From contig JASHPT010000110.1 of the NCBI GenBank assembly GCA_030037955.1, forward strand, positions 1 to 36,837: 36,837 nucleotides of DNA, in the 5' to 3' direction. Positions within the stretch are counted from its first letter, which is position 1. The number at the start of each line of letters is the position of its first letter. Under the pieces are notes generated by a model. That model was not told the DNA's origin. It did no database searches and saw only the letters and a program-made list of their open reading frames with translations. A program made the position numbers and the translations under genes. Source of the stretch: Thermoplasmata archaeon (lineage in GTDB: Archaea > Thermoplasmatota > Thermoplasmata > Lutacidiplasmatales > UBA184). Of this stretch, positions 9,677-19,498 are shown piece by piece.

Positions 9677-12211
9677 GTGGACCGTCTTCCCTGGGTGGCT
9701 CCGGCAGTCATCGTCCTAGTGGCCGTGATGGCGATCCCGAGCGTCAGCGCCGCGGCGACGGGCACGGCGGGATCTTCGGTAACCTCCGGTGCCGCGCTAC
9801 CGCCGCCGAGCGTGGTGCTGCCCGCCGCATTGCAGACCTCCTGGGCCAGCCGGTCGGGGTTCGTGTCCGGGGTCCAGCTCGATCCGGGGTCGTCGAGGCC
9901 TGCGGAAGGGACGATCAGCGTTGCCGTTACCCTCTGGCCGTCGAACCTCGCCCTGTTTGACACACAATACTCCACGACGGACGCCCTCACCGCCGCCGAG
10001 TTTGAGGAGCAGTACAGTCCCTCGGTGGCCGAGTACCAGTCGTTCCTCCAGTATTTCGAGGGCTACGGGCTCACCATCGAGCACACGTGGGCGGACCGAT
10101 TGTCGCTCACGGTCGAGGGTCCAGCCGCACGGGTGGCGCAGGCCTTCGGGACCACGCTAGCGGCCGGTACGGTCTCCGGCCGGCCGGTGGCGTATCCGAC
10201 GACCGTCCCGACCTTGCCGGCCAGCCTCCAGGCCGAAGTCTCGGCCGTAACGGGTCTCTCGACCGGCTTCTCGACGTTCAGCCTGCCGGTTCAGCCGGTG
10301 TCCCCGGCCCTGTTGAACGACTCCCACCTGACCACGGACCTCGGGACCACCACGACCGAAGTGACGCCGACGGGCGCTCATGCGGCCTATGACCTGAACC
10401 CTCTGTACAACCTGTCCGGAACCTTCCACTCGGCGGAGGGCCAGAACATCGTGCTCTTGCTCTGGGGCGACGGCTACGCTCCGTCCGACCTGACGACGTT
10501 CTTCTCGACCTACTATCCCTCAAGCTTCCCGGCACCGGTGATCCAGGCGTATCCGATCGACGGTGCGCCCGCCCCCGCCGAGACGGCGGTGGACGACCCG
10601 AGCGGTGCCCCGCAGGAGCTGACGCTCGACATGGAGTGGTCGGGCTCGATGGCGCCGGGAGCCACGCTGGATGCGGTGTACGCCCCCGACGGGCCGGCTC
10701 CCAGCTACTCGCCCGAGGATGCGGCGATGGAGGACGCCCTCGCGTTCGCCGTGAACAACGTCTCCGCGTCGGTCATCTCCATGTCGTTCGGGCTTCCCGA
10801 GACCGAGGATCCGTCGTTCCAGGCCGCCTACACGACGCTGTTCGCCGAGGCGGAGAGCCGAGGCATCACCGTCGTATCGGCCTCCGGCGATGACGGCGGT
10901 AGCCAGCTCTCGCACGGCGCCTGTACCACGACCCCCGAGGTGGAGTTTCCGGCCTCGTCCCCGGACGTCGTCGCGGTCGGCGGCACCGAGCCCACGCTGA
11001 ACGTCTCGCTGTCGGGTCAGATCACCGGCATCGCCACGCAGCCGGCGTGGAACCTCTCGGGAGGCGGCCTCTCCCAGGAGTACACGGCACCGAGCTGGCA
11101 GCTCGTGGGTTCGGCGAAGACCGTGATCGGCACGGGAGGACGCGGAGTGCCGGACGTCGCCGGACCGGCCGCGGACAACTTCATCTATTACCGGGGAGCG
11201 ACCGGGCAGCTCGCCGGTACGAGCTTCGCCACTCCCTTCTGGGCCGGGATCCTCGCCGAGATCGACGCCATCCGGGGTACGCCGCTCGGGTTCGTGACCC
11301 CGAGGCTCTATGCCCTCGCTTCCCAGGAAGAGAATGGCGCGTCCGCCGCTTTCTCGGACGTGACCGCCGGCTCGAGCTGCCTGCATCCCGCTCTCTCCGG
11401 CTGGGACGAGGTCACCGGCTGGGGAACGCCGCGCGCCTTCGACCTCTACGCGGCGCTGACCTCGACCTTCGTCGACCTGACGGTGTCGGCCTCGCCGTCG
11501 ACGGTCTTCCCCGGCGGCTCGACCACGATCACCGTCACAGTCCTGAACGCCACGACCAAGGCGCCGGTGCCGGATGTGTCGGTAACCGTCGGGTTCGCAG
11601 CCGCCACGGGATACACGGGGCCGTGCGGGGGATCCTTCGGCGCGACCGTGTCCGTCGTGACGGACGCACAGGGGACGGGGTCCGCGAAGTTCTCGGTGCC
11701 ATACTGTTACTTCGGGAGTCAGGCCCAGGTCTCGGCGGTGCTGCTGTCGGGGGGATTCTTCGGGCAGGCGTCGGCGACCGTCACGGTGAGCCTGCTGAGC
11801 GGCAGCGGCTTCCTCTCCCTGATCACCTCGTATCCGTACAACGTGATCTTCTTCGTGCTCATCGTCGTCCTCTCCATCCTGATCGGGCTCCTCCTGAGCT
11901 CGCGGAGCCACCACCGGCGGTCCCCGCCGCCCGCGTATGCTCCGATGGGCGCGCCGGCGGGACCCCTGACGCCGAGCACGGTTCGGCCGACCCCGCCGGC
12001 CACCGGCCCGCCCCCGGGGGCTACGCTGGAACCCGGCCCTGCCTCCACCCCGCCGGTTCCGCCAGCTCCCGTGGCGTCCTCGGCCCCGCCGCCTCCGCCG
12101 ACCCCGAGTCCCGTGCGCTGCCCGGCCTGCGGAACGATGATCCCGGCCTTCAGTCTGGTTTGCCCGAAGTGCGGACTCGCACGTCCCGACTCGCAATTTA
12201 CAAACCCTTAA
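9677..12211 (+). CDS. Peptidase S53 (sedolisin/kumamolisin family) with pro-domain, Ig-like domain, C-terminal TM helix and zinc ribbon
   Basis: GTG start with signal peptide VDRLPWVAPAVIVLVAVMAIPSVSA, Pro-kumamolisin-like N-domain, QELTLDMEWSGSMAPGA (Glu/Asp site), SASGDDGGS, GTSFATPFWAGILAEID (catalytic Ser), TM YNVIFFVLIVVLSILIGLLLSS, and CPACGTMIPAFSLVCPKCG. Confidence 0.92.
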   Translation: MDRLPWVAPAVIVLVAVMAIPSVSAAATGTAGSSVTSGAALPPPSVVLPAALQTSWASRSGFVSGVQLDPGSSRPAEGTISVAVTLWPSNLALFDTQYSTTDALTAAEFEEQYSPSVAEYQSFLQYFEGYGLTIEHTWADRLSLTVEGPAARVAQAFGTTLAAGTVSGRPVAYPTTVPTLPASLQAEVSAVTGLSTGFSTFSLPVQPVSPALLNDSHLTTDLGTTTTEVTPTGAHAAYDLNPLYNLSGTFHSAEGQNIVLLLWGDGYAPSDLTTFFSTYYPSSFPAPVIQAYPIDGAPAPAETAVDDPSGAPQELTLDMEWSGSMAPGATLDAVYAPDGPAPSYSPEDAAMEDALAFAVNNVSASVISMSFGLPETEDPSFQAAYTTLFAEAESRGITVVSASGDDGGSQLSHGACTTTPEVEFPASSPDVVAVGGTEPTLNVSLSGQITGIATQPAWNLSGGGLSQEYTAPSWQLVGSAKTVIGTGGRGVPDVAGPAADNFIYYRGATGQLAGTSFATPFWAGILAEIDAIRGTPLGFVTPRLYALASQEENGASAAFSDVTAGSSCLHPALSGWDEVTGWGTPRAFDLYAALTSTFVDLTVSASPSTVFPGGSTTITVTVLNATTKAPVPDVSVTVGFAAATGYTGPCGGSFGATVSVVTDAQGTGSAKFSVPYCYFGSQAQVSAVLLSGGFFGQASATVTVSLLSGSGFLSLITSYPYNVIFFVLIVVLSILIGLLLSSRSHHRRSPPPAYAPMGAPAGPLTPSTVRPTPPATGPPPGATLEPGPASTPPVPPAPVASSAPPPPPTPSPVRCPACGTMIPAFSLVCPKCGLARPDSQFTNP

Positions 12212-12224
12212 CACGCGGTTCTCT

Positions 12225-13769
12225 TTGGGAACCGCCGTGCCGGACGAGGAGAGCCCGACCGCCGCCGATTCCACCGCTGCGCTGACACTCTCCGGGCCCG
12301 AGCGCACCCTGCTGGAGGCCCTCCGCGCCGCGCCCCACGTGATGCAGGAGGACTCGGCACTGGCCGAGCGAACCGGACTTCCGGCGGACACCCTCCGGGG
12401 AAGTCTGGAACGGCTCCGCTCGAAGGGCCTCGTCCTCGCCTCCGACGATTCCTGGGTCGAGCGTAAGCTCACCCATCGCGGGGAGGAGGCCCGGGCCCGG
12501 GGGCTGCCCGAGCGACGCTTCCTGTTTGCGCTGCGCCGGGCCGGCGGGACCCTCACCCCGGACCAGGTGGAGGCCGAGGGGCTCACGCCGGAGGAGCAGG
12601 CGGCGGCGATCGGGTACCTTCGTCGTCATCGCTACCTCGCCGAGGGCATTCCGTTCCGCTGGGCCGATCCTCGACCCGACGTGGACGCCGCGTTTCCCGA
12701 GGAACAGGCGCTCCAGGCCGTCGCGACCGGCGCCAAAGAGGTGGACGAGAAGCTGTTCTCCCAGCTCCAGCGCCGCGGCCTCGTCGCCGTCGACCGGCAC
12801 TCGGTACGGCGCTGGATCCCGTCGCCCGAGGGGCTCGCCCTCCCCCTCCCCAAGGCGGACCAGCCGCTGGTCGGCGCCCTGACCCCGTCCCTCCTCGTCT
12901 CGGATGCGTGGACACACGTCTCGTTCCGGCCGTATGACGTGCGGTCCGCCGTCCCGTATCTCCAGGGGGCCCGGCCGCATCCCTATCTCGCCTGGATCGA
13001 GGAGGTGGAGGACATCCTCCTCGGCCTGGGCTTCCAGGAGGCCGAGGGTCCGCTGCTCGAGACCGAGTTCTGGGACGCGGATGTTCTCAACATGCCCCAG
13101 GAGCACCCCGCCCGGTCCGTCCACGACATGTTCTTCGTGAATGCGGCGCCCGGCGCCCCGCTGCCGGCGGAGCTCGTCGATCGCGTCGCGGCGGCGCACG
13201 AAGGACGTCCCATGCCCGGGGAAAGGCTGCCGGTCTCGCCCGGGTGGAGAACTCCCTACTCGCGGGATCGGGCGCGTCGGCCGGTGCTCCGTTCCCAGAC
13301 GACCTGCGTCTCGGCGCGGTTCCTCGCGGCGCACCCGGCGCCCCCGTTCCGAATGTACTGTATCGGCCGGAACTTCCGGCCGGATGCGCTGGACGCCAAG
13401 CATCACATCGAGTTCGAGCAGTGCGAAGGCGTCCTGGGCGACAGCGGGGTCACGATCCGGCACCTCGCCGGGGTGTTCCGGGCCTTCTCGGAGGCCCTCG
13501 GCATCTCGGAGCTCAAGATTCGGCCGAGCTACTTTCCGTTCACCGAACCGTCCATCGAGGGCTACGTTCGCCACCCCCGGCTCGGCTGGATGGAGGTCTT
13601 CCCCGGCGGGATGCTCCGGCCGGAGGTGCTTCGGCCCCTCGGGATCGACGTCCCCGTGGCGGCCTGGGGCATCGGCATCACCCGACTGGCTCTCGTCGCG
13701 CTCGGCTACAACGACATCCGGGACCTCTACCTGGACGACCGCGGCCGACTGACGGGGCGACCGGACTGA
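12225..13769 (+). CDS. pheS: Phenylalanyl-tRNA synthetase alpha subunit
   Basis: Archaeal PheS features: N-terminal winged-helix domains, ARSVHDMFFV, MYCIGRNFRPDALDAKHHIEFEQCEG, GWMEVFPGGMLRPEVL, GIGITRLALVALGYNDIRDLY. Confidence 0.95.
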   Translation: MGTAVPDEESPTAADSTAALTLSGPERTLLEALRAAPHVMQEDSALAERTGLPADTLRGSLERLRSKGLVLASDDSWVERKLTHRGEEARARGLPERRFLFALRRAGGTLTPDQVEAEGLTPEEQAAAIGYLRRHRYLAEGIPFRWADPRPDVDAAFPEEQALQAVATGAKEVDEKLFSQLQRRGLVAVDRHSVRRWIPSPEGLALPLPKADQPLVGALTPSLLVSDAWTHVSFRPYDVRSAVPYLQGARPHPYLAWIEEVEDILLGLGFQEAEGPLLETEFWDADVLNMPQEHPARSVHDMFFVNAAPGAPLPAELVDRVAAAHEGRPMPGERLPVSPGWRTPYSRDRARRPVLRSQTTCVSARFLAAHPAPPFRMYCIGRNFRPDALDAKHHIEFEQCEGVLGDSGVTIRHLAGVFRAFSEALGISELKIRPSYFPFTEPSIEGYVRHPRLGWMEVFPGGMLRPEVLRPLGIDVPVAAWGIGITRLALVALGYNDIRDLYLDDRGRLTGRPD

Positions 13770-13771
13770 CC

Positions 13772-15463
13772 ATGCCGCAGAGCGTACTCTCCGCCAACCG
13801 GGTCCTGGAGCTCGTCGGCCAGCCGTTGGGTCGTGCCGAGCTCGAAGACCAGCTCTTCCGCTCGAAGGCCGAGCTCAAGGAGTGGACCGAGGACGCGCTC
13901 ACGGTCGAGGTCACGCCGGACCGTCTGGACCTGCTGTCGGAAGGCGGCCTCGGGCTCTTCCTCCAGGGCAGTCTCGGCGCCAAGACCGGTGCTGTGCCGA
14001 TCCCCGAGCCCCCGGCGGCGTTGGACCGACCCTCGGTGATCGTCGAAGCCGGTGTGGCGACCCTTCGTCCCTACCTCGCGGGAGCTCTTCTCTCCGCCCC
14101 GCCCGGCGTCGCCCTGGACGCCGGGTTGTACGCCGAGGCGATCCGGTTCCAGGAAGTCCTGCACGCCACGATCGGCCTCGACCGACGGGCGGCCAGCCTG
14201 GGGCTGTACCCTTGGGAACGCCTCCGGCCGCCGATTCGCTACGCGCTCGAGCCGGTCGACGGCGTCCGCTTCCAGCCCCTGGACGGGGCGGCGGAGGTCG
14301 AGGGACCCCGGTTCTTCGCCGAGCACGCGATGGCGCAGAAGTACGGCCGCCTGGGTCGGTCGAACGGGGAGTGCCTCACGCTGCGCGATGCCGAGGACGA
14401 GATCCTGAGCCTTCCTCCGATCCTGAACAGTCGCAAGGCCGGCGAGATTCGGATCGGGGACCGGACTATCCTGCTGGAGTCTACGGGGACCCGGGCGACG
14501 CGCGTCGAAGAGGCCGTTGGACTGATGCTTCTGCCCTTCATCGCCCGTGGCTGGGCACCCAGTGCGTTGCGGGTGGAGTACCCCGACCACGCGGACTCCG
14601 GCATGGACTGGATCTCTCCTCGGAGGCTGCCCTTCACCGCGTCGACGCTCCGCGACGTCGCCGGACTCTCCCTCCCCGACCCAGAGGTAGAAGCGTGGCT
14701 CGGACGCGCCCGCCTCGCGGGTTCGAAGGCGGCGGACGGCTGGTGGGTGTCGACACCCCCCTGGCGACCGGACCTGCAGACCTCGGTCGACCTCACCGAG
14801 GAGGTACTGGACGCCCGCGGTCTTTCGCCCGAAGAGGCGCTGCTGCCCCCGAGCGCTACCCGGGGCCGTCGGCTGGCGGACACGCGGTACCGACGACAGG
14901 TCCGCCACTACCTCCTCGGGCTGGGTTGCGTCGAGCTCCGGACCCCGGTCCTGGTGTCGGCACGGCACACCGACCTGCTGGGCCGGAGCTCGGCGATTCG
15001 TATCGTCAACCCGGTGTCCGAGCTCTACGCTTGTGTGCGGGATTCGATCCAGATTTCGATCGTCGGCGTGCTCGAACGGAACGTCCGATACGCCTATCCG
15101 CAGGCCTATTCGGACGTCGGCCCGGTGGTCGTCCCGGACCCCCATGATCCCTCCGGCGGAGCGACCCGGTGGCATGCCGGCATCGCCCTGGCCGGAGAAC
15201 GGGCCGGGTTCGCGGACGCCGCCGCGTGGACGGATTACCTCTTGGGGGCCTTCGGGGCCCAGGGCGTCCGCGAGCCGGCCGAGCTGCCCGGTACGATTCC
15301 CGGCCGTGCGGCCCGGGTGCGGATCGCCGGCGAGGTCGTGGCCGAGGTGGGAGAGCTCGCCCCGGCGGTCCTGACAGACCTCAAGGTACCGATGCCGGTC
15401 GCCTGGGGAGAAGTGGACCTGACGGCGCTGTGGCCTTTCGTCCGGCGGACGGAAAGCGCATAA
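13772..15463 (+). CDS. pheT: Phenylalanyl-tRNA synthetase beta subunit
   Basis: VTPDRLDLLSEGGLGLFLQG, IRFQEVLHATIGLDRRAASLGLYPWERL, LTEEVLDARGL; immediately downstream of pheS. ATG at 13772 is internal to the ORF-track entry 13244..15463. Confidence 0.94.
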   Translation: MPQSVLSANRVLELVGQPLGRAELEDQLFRSKAELKEWTEDALTVEVTPDRLDLLSEGGLGLFLQGSLGAKTGAVPIPEPPAALDRPSVIVEAGVATLRPYLAGALLSAPPGVALDAGLYAEAIRFQEVLHATIGLDRRAASLGLYPWERLRPPIRYALEPVDGVRFQPLDGAAEVEGPRFFAEHAMAQKYGRLGRSNGECLTLRDAEDEILSLPPILNSRKAGEIRIGDRTILLESTGTRATRVEEAVGLMLLPFIARGWAPSALRVEYPDHADSGMDWISPRRLPFTASTLRDVAGLSLPDPEVEAWLGRARLAGSKAADGWWVSTPPWRPDLQTSVDLTEEVLDARGLSPEEALLPPSATRGRRLADTRYRRQVRHYLLGLGCVELRTPVLVSARHTDLLGRSSAIRIVNPVSELYACVRDSIQISIVGVLERNVRYAYPQAYSDVGPVVVPDPHDPSGGATRWHAGIALAGERAGFADAAAWTDYLLGAFGAQGVREPAELPGTIPGRAARVRIAGEVVAEVGELAPAVLTDLKVPMPVAWGEVDLTALWPFVRRTESA

Positions 15464-15486
15464 GCCCCGGCCTCTCCGGACCCTCG

Positions 15487-17160
15487 ATGGGCGAGCCTCG
15501 GCCCCGGCCGGACCCGGCGAAGGCGGAGTGGGAAACGGCGGCTCGGACGGCGATCGGTGATCGCGTGGAGGGAGGCCGGCTCCCTCTCCTCGTGGGCCCG
15601 CCGGAGGACCCGGAGGCCGTCCTGCTGAACGACCTCGGCTTCCCGGGCGAGCTCCCGTACACGCGCGGCATCTACCCGACGATGTACCGGGGCCGCCTGT
15701 GGACCTTCCGGCAGTACTCGGGGTTCGGAAGCGCTACCGAGACGAACCGTCGGTATCGATACCTCATGGCGAGCGGCCAGACCGGCCTCTCCGTCGCGTT
15801 TGACCTGCCGACGCAGATCGGATTCGATTCGGACCACTCGCGGGCCGTCGGCGAGGTCGGCCGCTGCGGCGTGGCGATCTCGACCCTGGGCGATATGCGG
15901 ACACTCTTCGCCAGGATCCCGCTCCAGAAGGCCACGGTGTCGATGACGATCAATGCCACGGCGCCGATCCTCACCGCCCTGCTCGTGGCCGTGGCCGAGG
16001 AGAGCGGCGTTCCCCGGGCCGAACTGGGCGGAACCGTCCAGAACGACATTCTCAAGGAGTACATCGCCCGAGGCACGTACATCTACCCGCCCGAGGCCTC
16101 GCTGCGCCTCACGGTCGACCTGATCGAGTTCGCGACGCGCGAGATGCCGAAGTGGAACTACATCTCGGTCTCGGGCTACCACATGCGGGAAGCCGGGGCC
16201 ACGGCCGTCCAGGAGGTCGCCTTCACGATGGCGAACGCGCTGGCGTACGTCCAGGCGGTCCGTGCCCGCGGCCACGACCTCGATGATTTCCTGCCCCGTC
16301 TCTCGTTCTTCTTCTCCTCGGACCGCAACTTCCTCGAGGAGATCGCGAAGTTCCGCGCCGCCCGTCGGTTGTGGGCCCACCTGACGAAGGAGCAGCTCGG
16401 CGCGAAAGAGCCGCGGTCCTGGCAGCTGCGGTTCCACACCCAGACCGCCGGCTCGTCGCTGACGGCCCAGCAGCCCGAGCTCAACGTGGTCCGGACGACT
16501 CTCGAAGCCCTCGCGGCGGTGCTCGGCGGGACCCAGTCGCTCCACACCAATGCCCTGGACGAGGCGCTCGGTCTACCGACGGAAAAGGCGGCCCGGCTGG
16601 CCTTGCGGACCCAGCAGCTGCTGTCGGAAGAGTCGGGCGTCGTATCGACCGTGGACCCGCTCGCCGGCTCGTACGAGGTCGAGTGGTTGACCGACCACAT
16701 CGAGACGGAGGCGCGCCGGTACCTCGACCGGATCGCGGAGATGGGCGGGTCGCTCGTGGCGGTCGACCAGGGGTTTTTCCAGGCCGAGATCGCCCGGGAG
16801 GCCTACCGAGTGGCCCGCGCCCGGGAAGCCCTCGAGGAGAAGGTCGTGGGGGTGAACGCCTACACCGAGGGCAACCCCGGGTTCTCGCTGTTCCCGGACC
16901 GTCGGTCGAAGGGGACTCCCATCACCCGGATCACGCCCGAGCAGGAGGCCCGTCAGGCCCGGCGGGTCCGTCGGTGGAGGGCGCAGCGGGACGCCCGGCG
17001 CGCCGAGCAGTCCGTCGATGCATTGCGGGCCGGGACCCTCTCGGGCCAGAACGTCATGCCCCTGGTCGTGGCGGCGGTCCAGCGCCACGCGACGCTCGGG
17101 GAGATCGCGAATGTCTGGCGCGAGCTCTTCGGGGAGCACCGTCCATCTCACGCGTACTAG
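15487..17160 (+). CDS. mcmA1: Methylmalonyl-CoA mutase large (catalytic, N-terminal) subunit
   Basis: GIYPTMYRGRLWTFRQYSGFGSATETNRRYRYLMASGQTGLSVAFDLPTQIGFDSDH, TMTINATAPILTALLVAVAEE-like motif, FHTQTAGSSLTAQQPELNVVRTTLEALAAVLGGTQSLHTNALDEAL. No B12-binding DxHxxG domain. Confidence 0.95.
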   Translation: MGEPRPRPDPAKAEWETAARTAIGDRVEGGRLPLLVGPPEDPEAVLLNDLGFPGELPYTRGIYPTMYRGRLWTFRQYSGFGSATETNRRYRYLMASGQTGLSVAFDLPTQIGFDSDHSRAVGEVGRCGVAISTLGDMRTLFARIPLQKATVSMTINATAPILTALLVAVAEESGVPRAELGGTVQNDILKEYIARGTYIYPPEASLRLTVDLIEFATREMPKWNYISVSGYHMREAGATAVQEVAFTMANALAYVQAVRARGHDLDDFLPRLSFFFSSDRNFLEEIAKFRAARRLWAHLTKEQLGAKEPRSWQLRFHTQTAGSSLTAQQPELNVVRTTLEALAAVLGGTQSLHTNALDEALGLPTEKAARLALRTQQLLSEESGVVSTVDPLAGSYEVEWLTDHIETEARRYLDRIAEMGGSLVAVDQGFFQAEIAREAYRVARAREALEEKVVGVNAYTEGNPGFSLFPDRRSKGTPITRITPEQEARQARRVRRWRAQRDARRAEQSVDALRAGTLSGQNVMPLVVAAVQRHATLGEIANVWRELFGEHRPSHAY

Positions 17161-17174
17161 GGGAGGGCAGGGAA

Positions 17175-17570
17175 GTGCAGGTCGACCATCTGGGCATCGC
17201 GGTCCGGAGCCTCGCCGCGACGGTCCCGAAGTGGGAGCAGCTGCTGGGTGGCCGCGCGAGCCCCCCCGAGGAGGTGGCCTCCCAGCGGGTCCGTGTCTCG
17301 TTCCTGGATGCCGAGGGGACGCATGTCGAGCTCCTGGAGCCGACCGACGCCGACTCCTCGGTCGGCCGGTTCCTGGACGCCCGGGGCGAGGGGATGCACC
17401 ATGTCGCCTTCGCGGTGGCCAACGTCACCGCCACCCTGACCGGTCTGTCGGCCAAGGGCGAGCGGGTGATCGATAGGGAGTCGCGGCCCGGCGCCCGTGG
17501 CCGTCGGGTAGGGTTCGCCCATCCGGCCGCCTTTGACGGGGTCCTCGTGGAGTTCGTGGAGTGGCCATGA
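17175..17570 (+). CDS. mce: Methylmalonyl-CoA epimerase (glyoxalase/VOC family)
   Basis: GTG start; VQVDHLGIAVRSLAATVPKWEQLLG, VELLEPTDADSSVGRFLDARGEGMHHVAFAV, HPAAFDGVLVEFVE. Confidence 0.92.
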   Translation: MQVDHLGIAVRSLAATVPKWEQLLGGRASPPEEVASQRVRVSFLDAEGTHVELLEPTDADSSVGRFLDARGEGMHHVAFAVANVTATLTGLSAKGERVIDRESRPGARGRRVGFAHPAAFDGVLVEFVEWP

Positions 17571-18778
17571 GTCGGGTCGTGGACGCCTCCATGCGACTCA
17601 TCTACGACAGCCGGGGGCGTCCGACGGTGGAGGCCACGGTCTCCGCCGAGGACGGGGGGCAGGGCCGGGCCGGCGCTCCCAGCGGCGAGAGCACGGGCGC
17701 GACCGAGGTCCAGGCCTTCCCGCCCGGAGGGGTGCCCGAGGCGCTCCTGCGCTTCCGCTCCGACATCCGGCCGGGCCTTCTCGGGCTCTCCGTGGAGGAC
17801 CAGGCCGGCGTCGATGCCTTCCTGCACCGGACCGATGGCACGGCGAACTTTTCCGGAATTGGAGGGAACACCGCGACGGCGATCTCGGTCGCGGTAGCTC
17901 TCGCCCATGCGGCCGAGGCGGGCACTCCACTCTGGCGGTCCCTGCTGCGACCGGGCCTCGACCGACCGACAGACCCCGCGATCGTGGGGAACTGTCTCAA
18001 TGGCGGTCGGCACGCGATCGGCGGGCCGGAGATCCAAGAGTATCACGTGATCTCCTCCGGTCGCCCGTCCGAGTCGATCCCCGCGGCGATCGAGGTGCAT
18101 CGGGAGATCGGGGAGCGGCTCAAGCGGAAGTACCCCGGCATGGCCCTCGGGCGGGGCGACGAGGGCGGCTGGGTCGCGCCCCTGGGCAACGTCGAAGCGG
18201 TGGAGCTGCTCGCTGAGAGCTGCGCCGCCGTCCGAGACCGGCGGCATGCCGAGGTCCACCCCGGCCTTGACCTGGCGGCCAGCGAGTTCTTCCGGGACGG
18301 GAAGTACGTCTATCGGGAGAGGTCGCTCGACCCAGACGGCCAGGTGGCCTTCGTCGCCGAGCTGGTCGACCGGTTCGGCCTCCGGTTCCTCGAGGACCCG
18401 ATCCAGGAGGGCGACTACGACGGGTTCACCGCCGTGACCCAGGCGGTCGGGCGGAAGGCGCTGGTGGTCGGCGACGATATCTACACGACCGCGAAAGACC
18501 GCGTGGCGGAGGGTGTGCGCCGACACGCCGGCAACGCCGTGCTCATCAAGGTCAACCAGGTCGGGACGCTGAGCGACACGCTCGCGACCGTGGACCTTGC
18601 GCGGTCAGCGGGATGGAAGACGGTGACATCGCATCGGTCCGGCGAGACGCCGGATGGGTGGCTCGCGCATCTCGCGGTCGCCTTCGGCTCCGCGGGGCTC
18701 AAATGCGGCCTGCTCGGCGGAGAGCGGGTGGCAAAGCTAAATGAACTCCTGCGGCTCGCGAGCCCCCCCGGAGCGTAA
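17567..18778 (+). CDS. eno: Enolase (phosphopyruvate hydratase)
   Basis: IYDSRGRPTVEATV, GDEGGW, LEDPIQEGDYDGF, LVVGDDIYTT, LIKVNQVGTLSDT, SHRSGETPDGWLAHLAVAF, ERVAKLNELLRL. ATGA overlap with the mce stop; an alternative GTG start is at 17561. Confidence 0.94.
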   Translation: MSRVVDASMRLIYDSRGRPTVEATVSAEDGGQGRAGAPSGESTGATEVQAFPPGGVPEALLRFRSDIRPGLLGLSVEDQAGVDAFLHRTDGTANFSGIGGNTATAISVAVALAHAAEAGTPLWRSLLRPGLDRPTDPAIVGNCLNGGRHAIGGPEIQEYHVISSGRPSESIPAAIEVHREIGERLKRKYPGMALGRGDEGGWVAPLGNVEAVELLAESCAAVRDRRHAEVHPGLDLAASEFFRDGKYVYRERSLDPDGQVAFVAELVDRFGLRFLEDPIQEGDYDGFTAVTQAVGRKALVVGDDIYTTAKDRVAEGVRRHAGNAVLIKVNQVGTLSDTLATVDLARSAGWKTVTSHRSGETPDGWLAHLAVAFGSAGLKCGLLGGERVAKLNELLRLASPPGA

Positions 18779-18781
18779 CGA

Positions 18782-19447
18782 GTGCCCGACGAGGACATCC
18801 AGGCCACGGAACCCCTCACGTCCACCTCGAGCGAGGGCCAGGACATCCGGCCGGGCGAGCTCCTCGTTCCCGAGGACACCTACCTGACGGCGGGCGTCCA
18901 CATCGGCACCCAGCAGAAGTCGGCCAGCATGCGCCACTTCGTGTTCAAGATCCGCTACGACGGGCTCTACGTTCTCGACATCAAGGAAACCGACCGTCGG
19001 ATCCGTCTCGCGGCGCAGTTCCTCGCCCGATTCCCGGCCGACAAGGTCCTCGCGGTCTCCCAGCGCCAGTATGGCCAGAAGCCGGTCCGGATCTTCGCGA
19101 AGACGACCGGCGCGATCGCGTTCTCGGAGCGGTTCGTTCCCGGCAGCCTGACGAACCCGAACCTGGCGGAGTACATCGAGCCCAAGGTCCTGGTCGTGAC
19201 CGACCCGGCGACCGACCAGCAGGCCCTCTCGGAAGCCGTCTCGGTAGGGATCCCCGTCGTCGGGCTGTGCGACGTCAACAACGAGACGCGGAACGTCGAC
19301 CTCGTCATCCCGTGCAACAACAAGGGGCGGGTCTCCCTGGCCACGATCTACTGGCTGCTCGCCCGGGAGATCCTCCGGGCGCGGAGCGGCTCGGAGGCCG
19401 AGCCGGCCTACTCGCTCACGATCGACGACTTCCAGGCGGCGCTGTAG
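18782..19447 (+). CDS. rps2: 30S ribosomal protein S2 (uS2)
   Basis: YLTAGVHIGTQQKSASMRHFVFKIRYDGLYVLDIKETDRRIRLAAQFLARF, FVPGSLTNPN, PKVLVVTDPATDQQALSEAVSVGIPVVGLCDVNN. Follows eno as in many archaea. Confidence 0.96.
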   Translation: MPDEDIQATEPLTSTSSEGQDIRPGELLVPEDTYLTAGVHIGTQQKSASMRHFVFKIRYDGLYVLDIKETDRRIRLAAQFLARFPADKVLAVSQRQYGQKPVRIFAKTTGAIAFSERFVPGSLTNPNLAEYIEPKVLVVTDPATDQQALSEAVSVGIPVVGLCDVNNETRNVDLVIPCNNKGRVSLATIYWLLAREILRARSGSEAEPAYSLTIDDFQAAL

Positions 19448-19498
19448 CCTCGACCGAAGGCACCGTCACGGCCCCGGTACGTTTTATCGCCGGTCCCG

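Noticed and set aside
10520-12586. 688-aa minus-strand ORF
   Set aside because: Antisense to the S53 protease and pheS. Arg/Gly/Ser-rich low-complexity translation without recognisable motifs.
17054-18526. 490-aa minus-strand ORF
   Set aside because: Antisense to methylmalonyl-CoA epimerase and enolase; shadow ORF.
17567-18778. Enolase as a possible non-enolase superfamily member because of motif drift (GGNT instead of GANA)
   Set aside because: GDEGG, LEDP, GDD, IKVNQ and SHRSGET motifs are all retained, and the eno-rps2 neighbourhood is typical for archaea.
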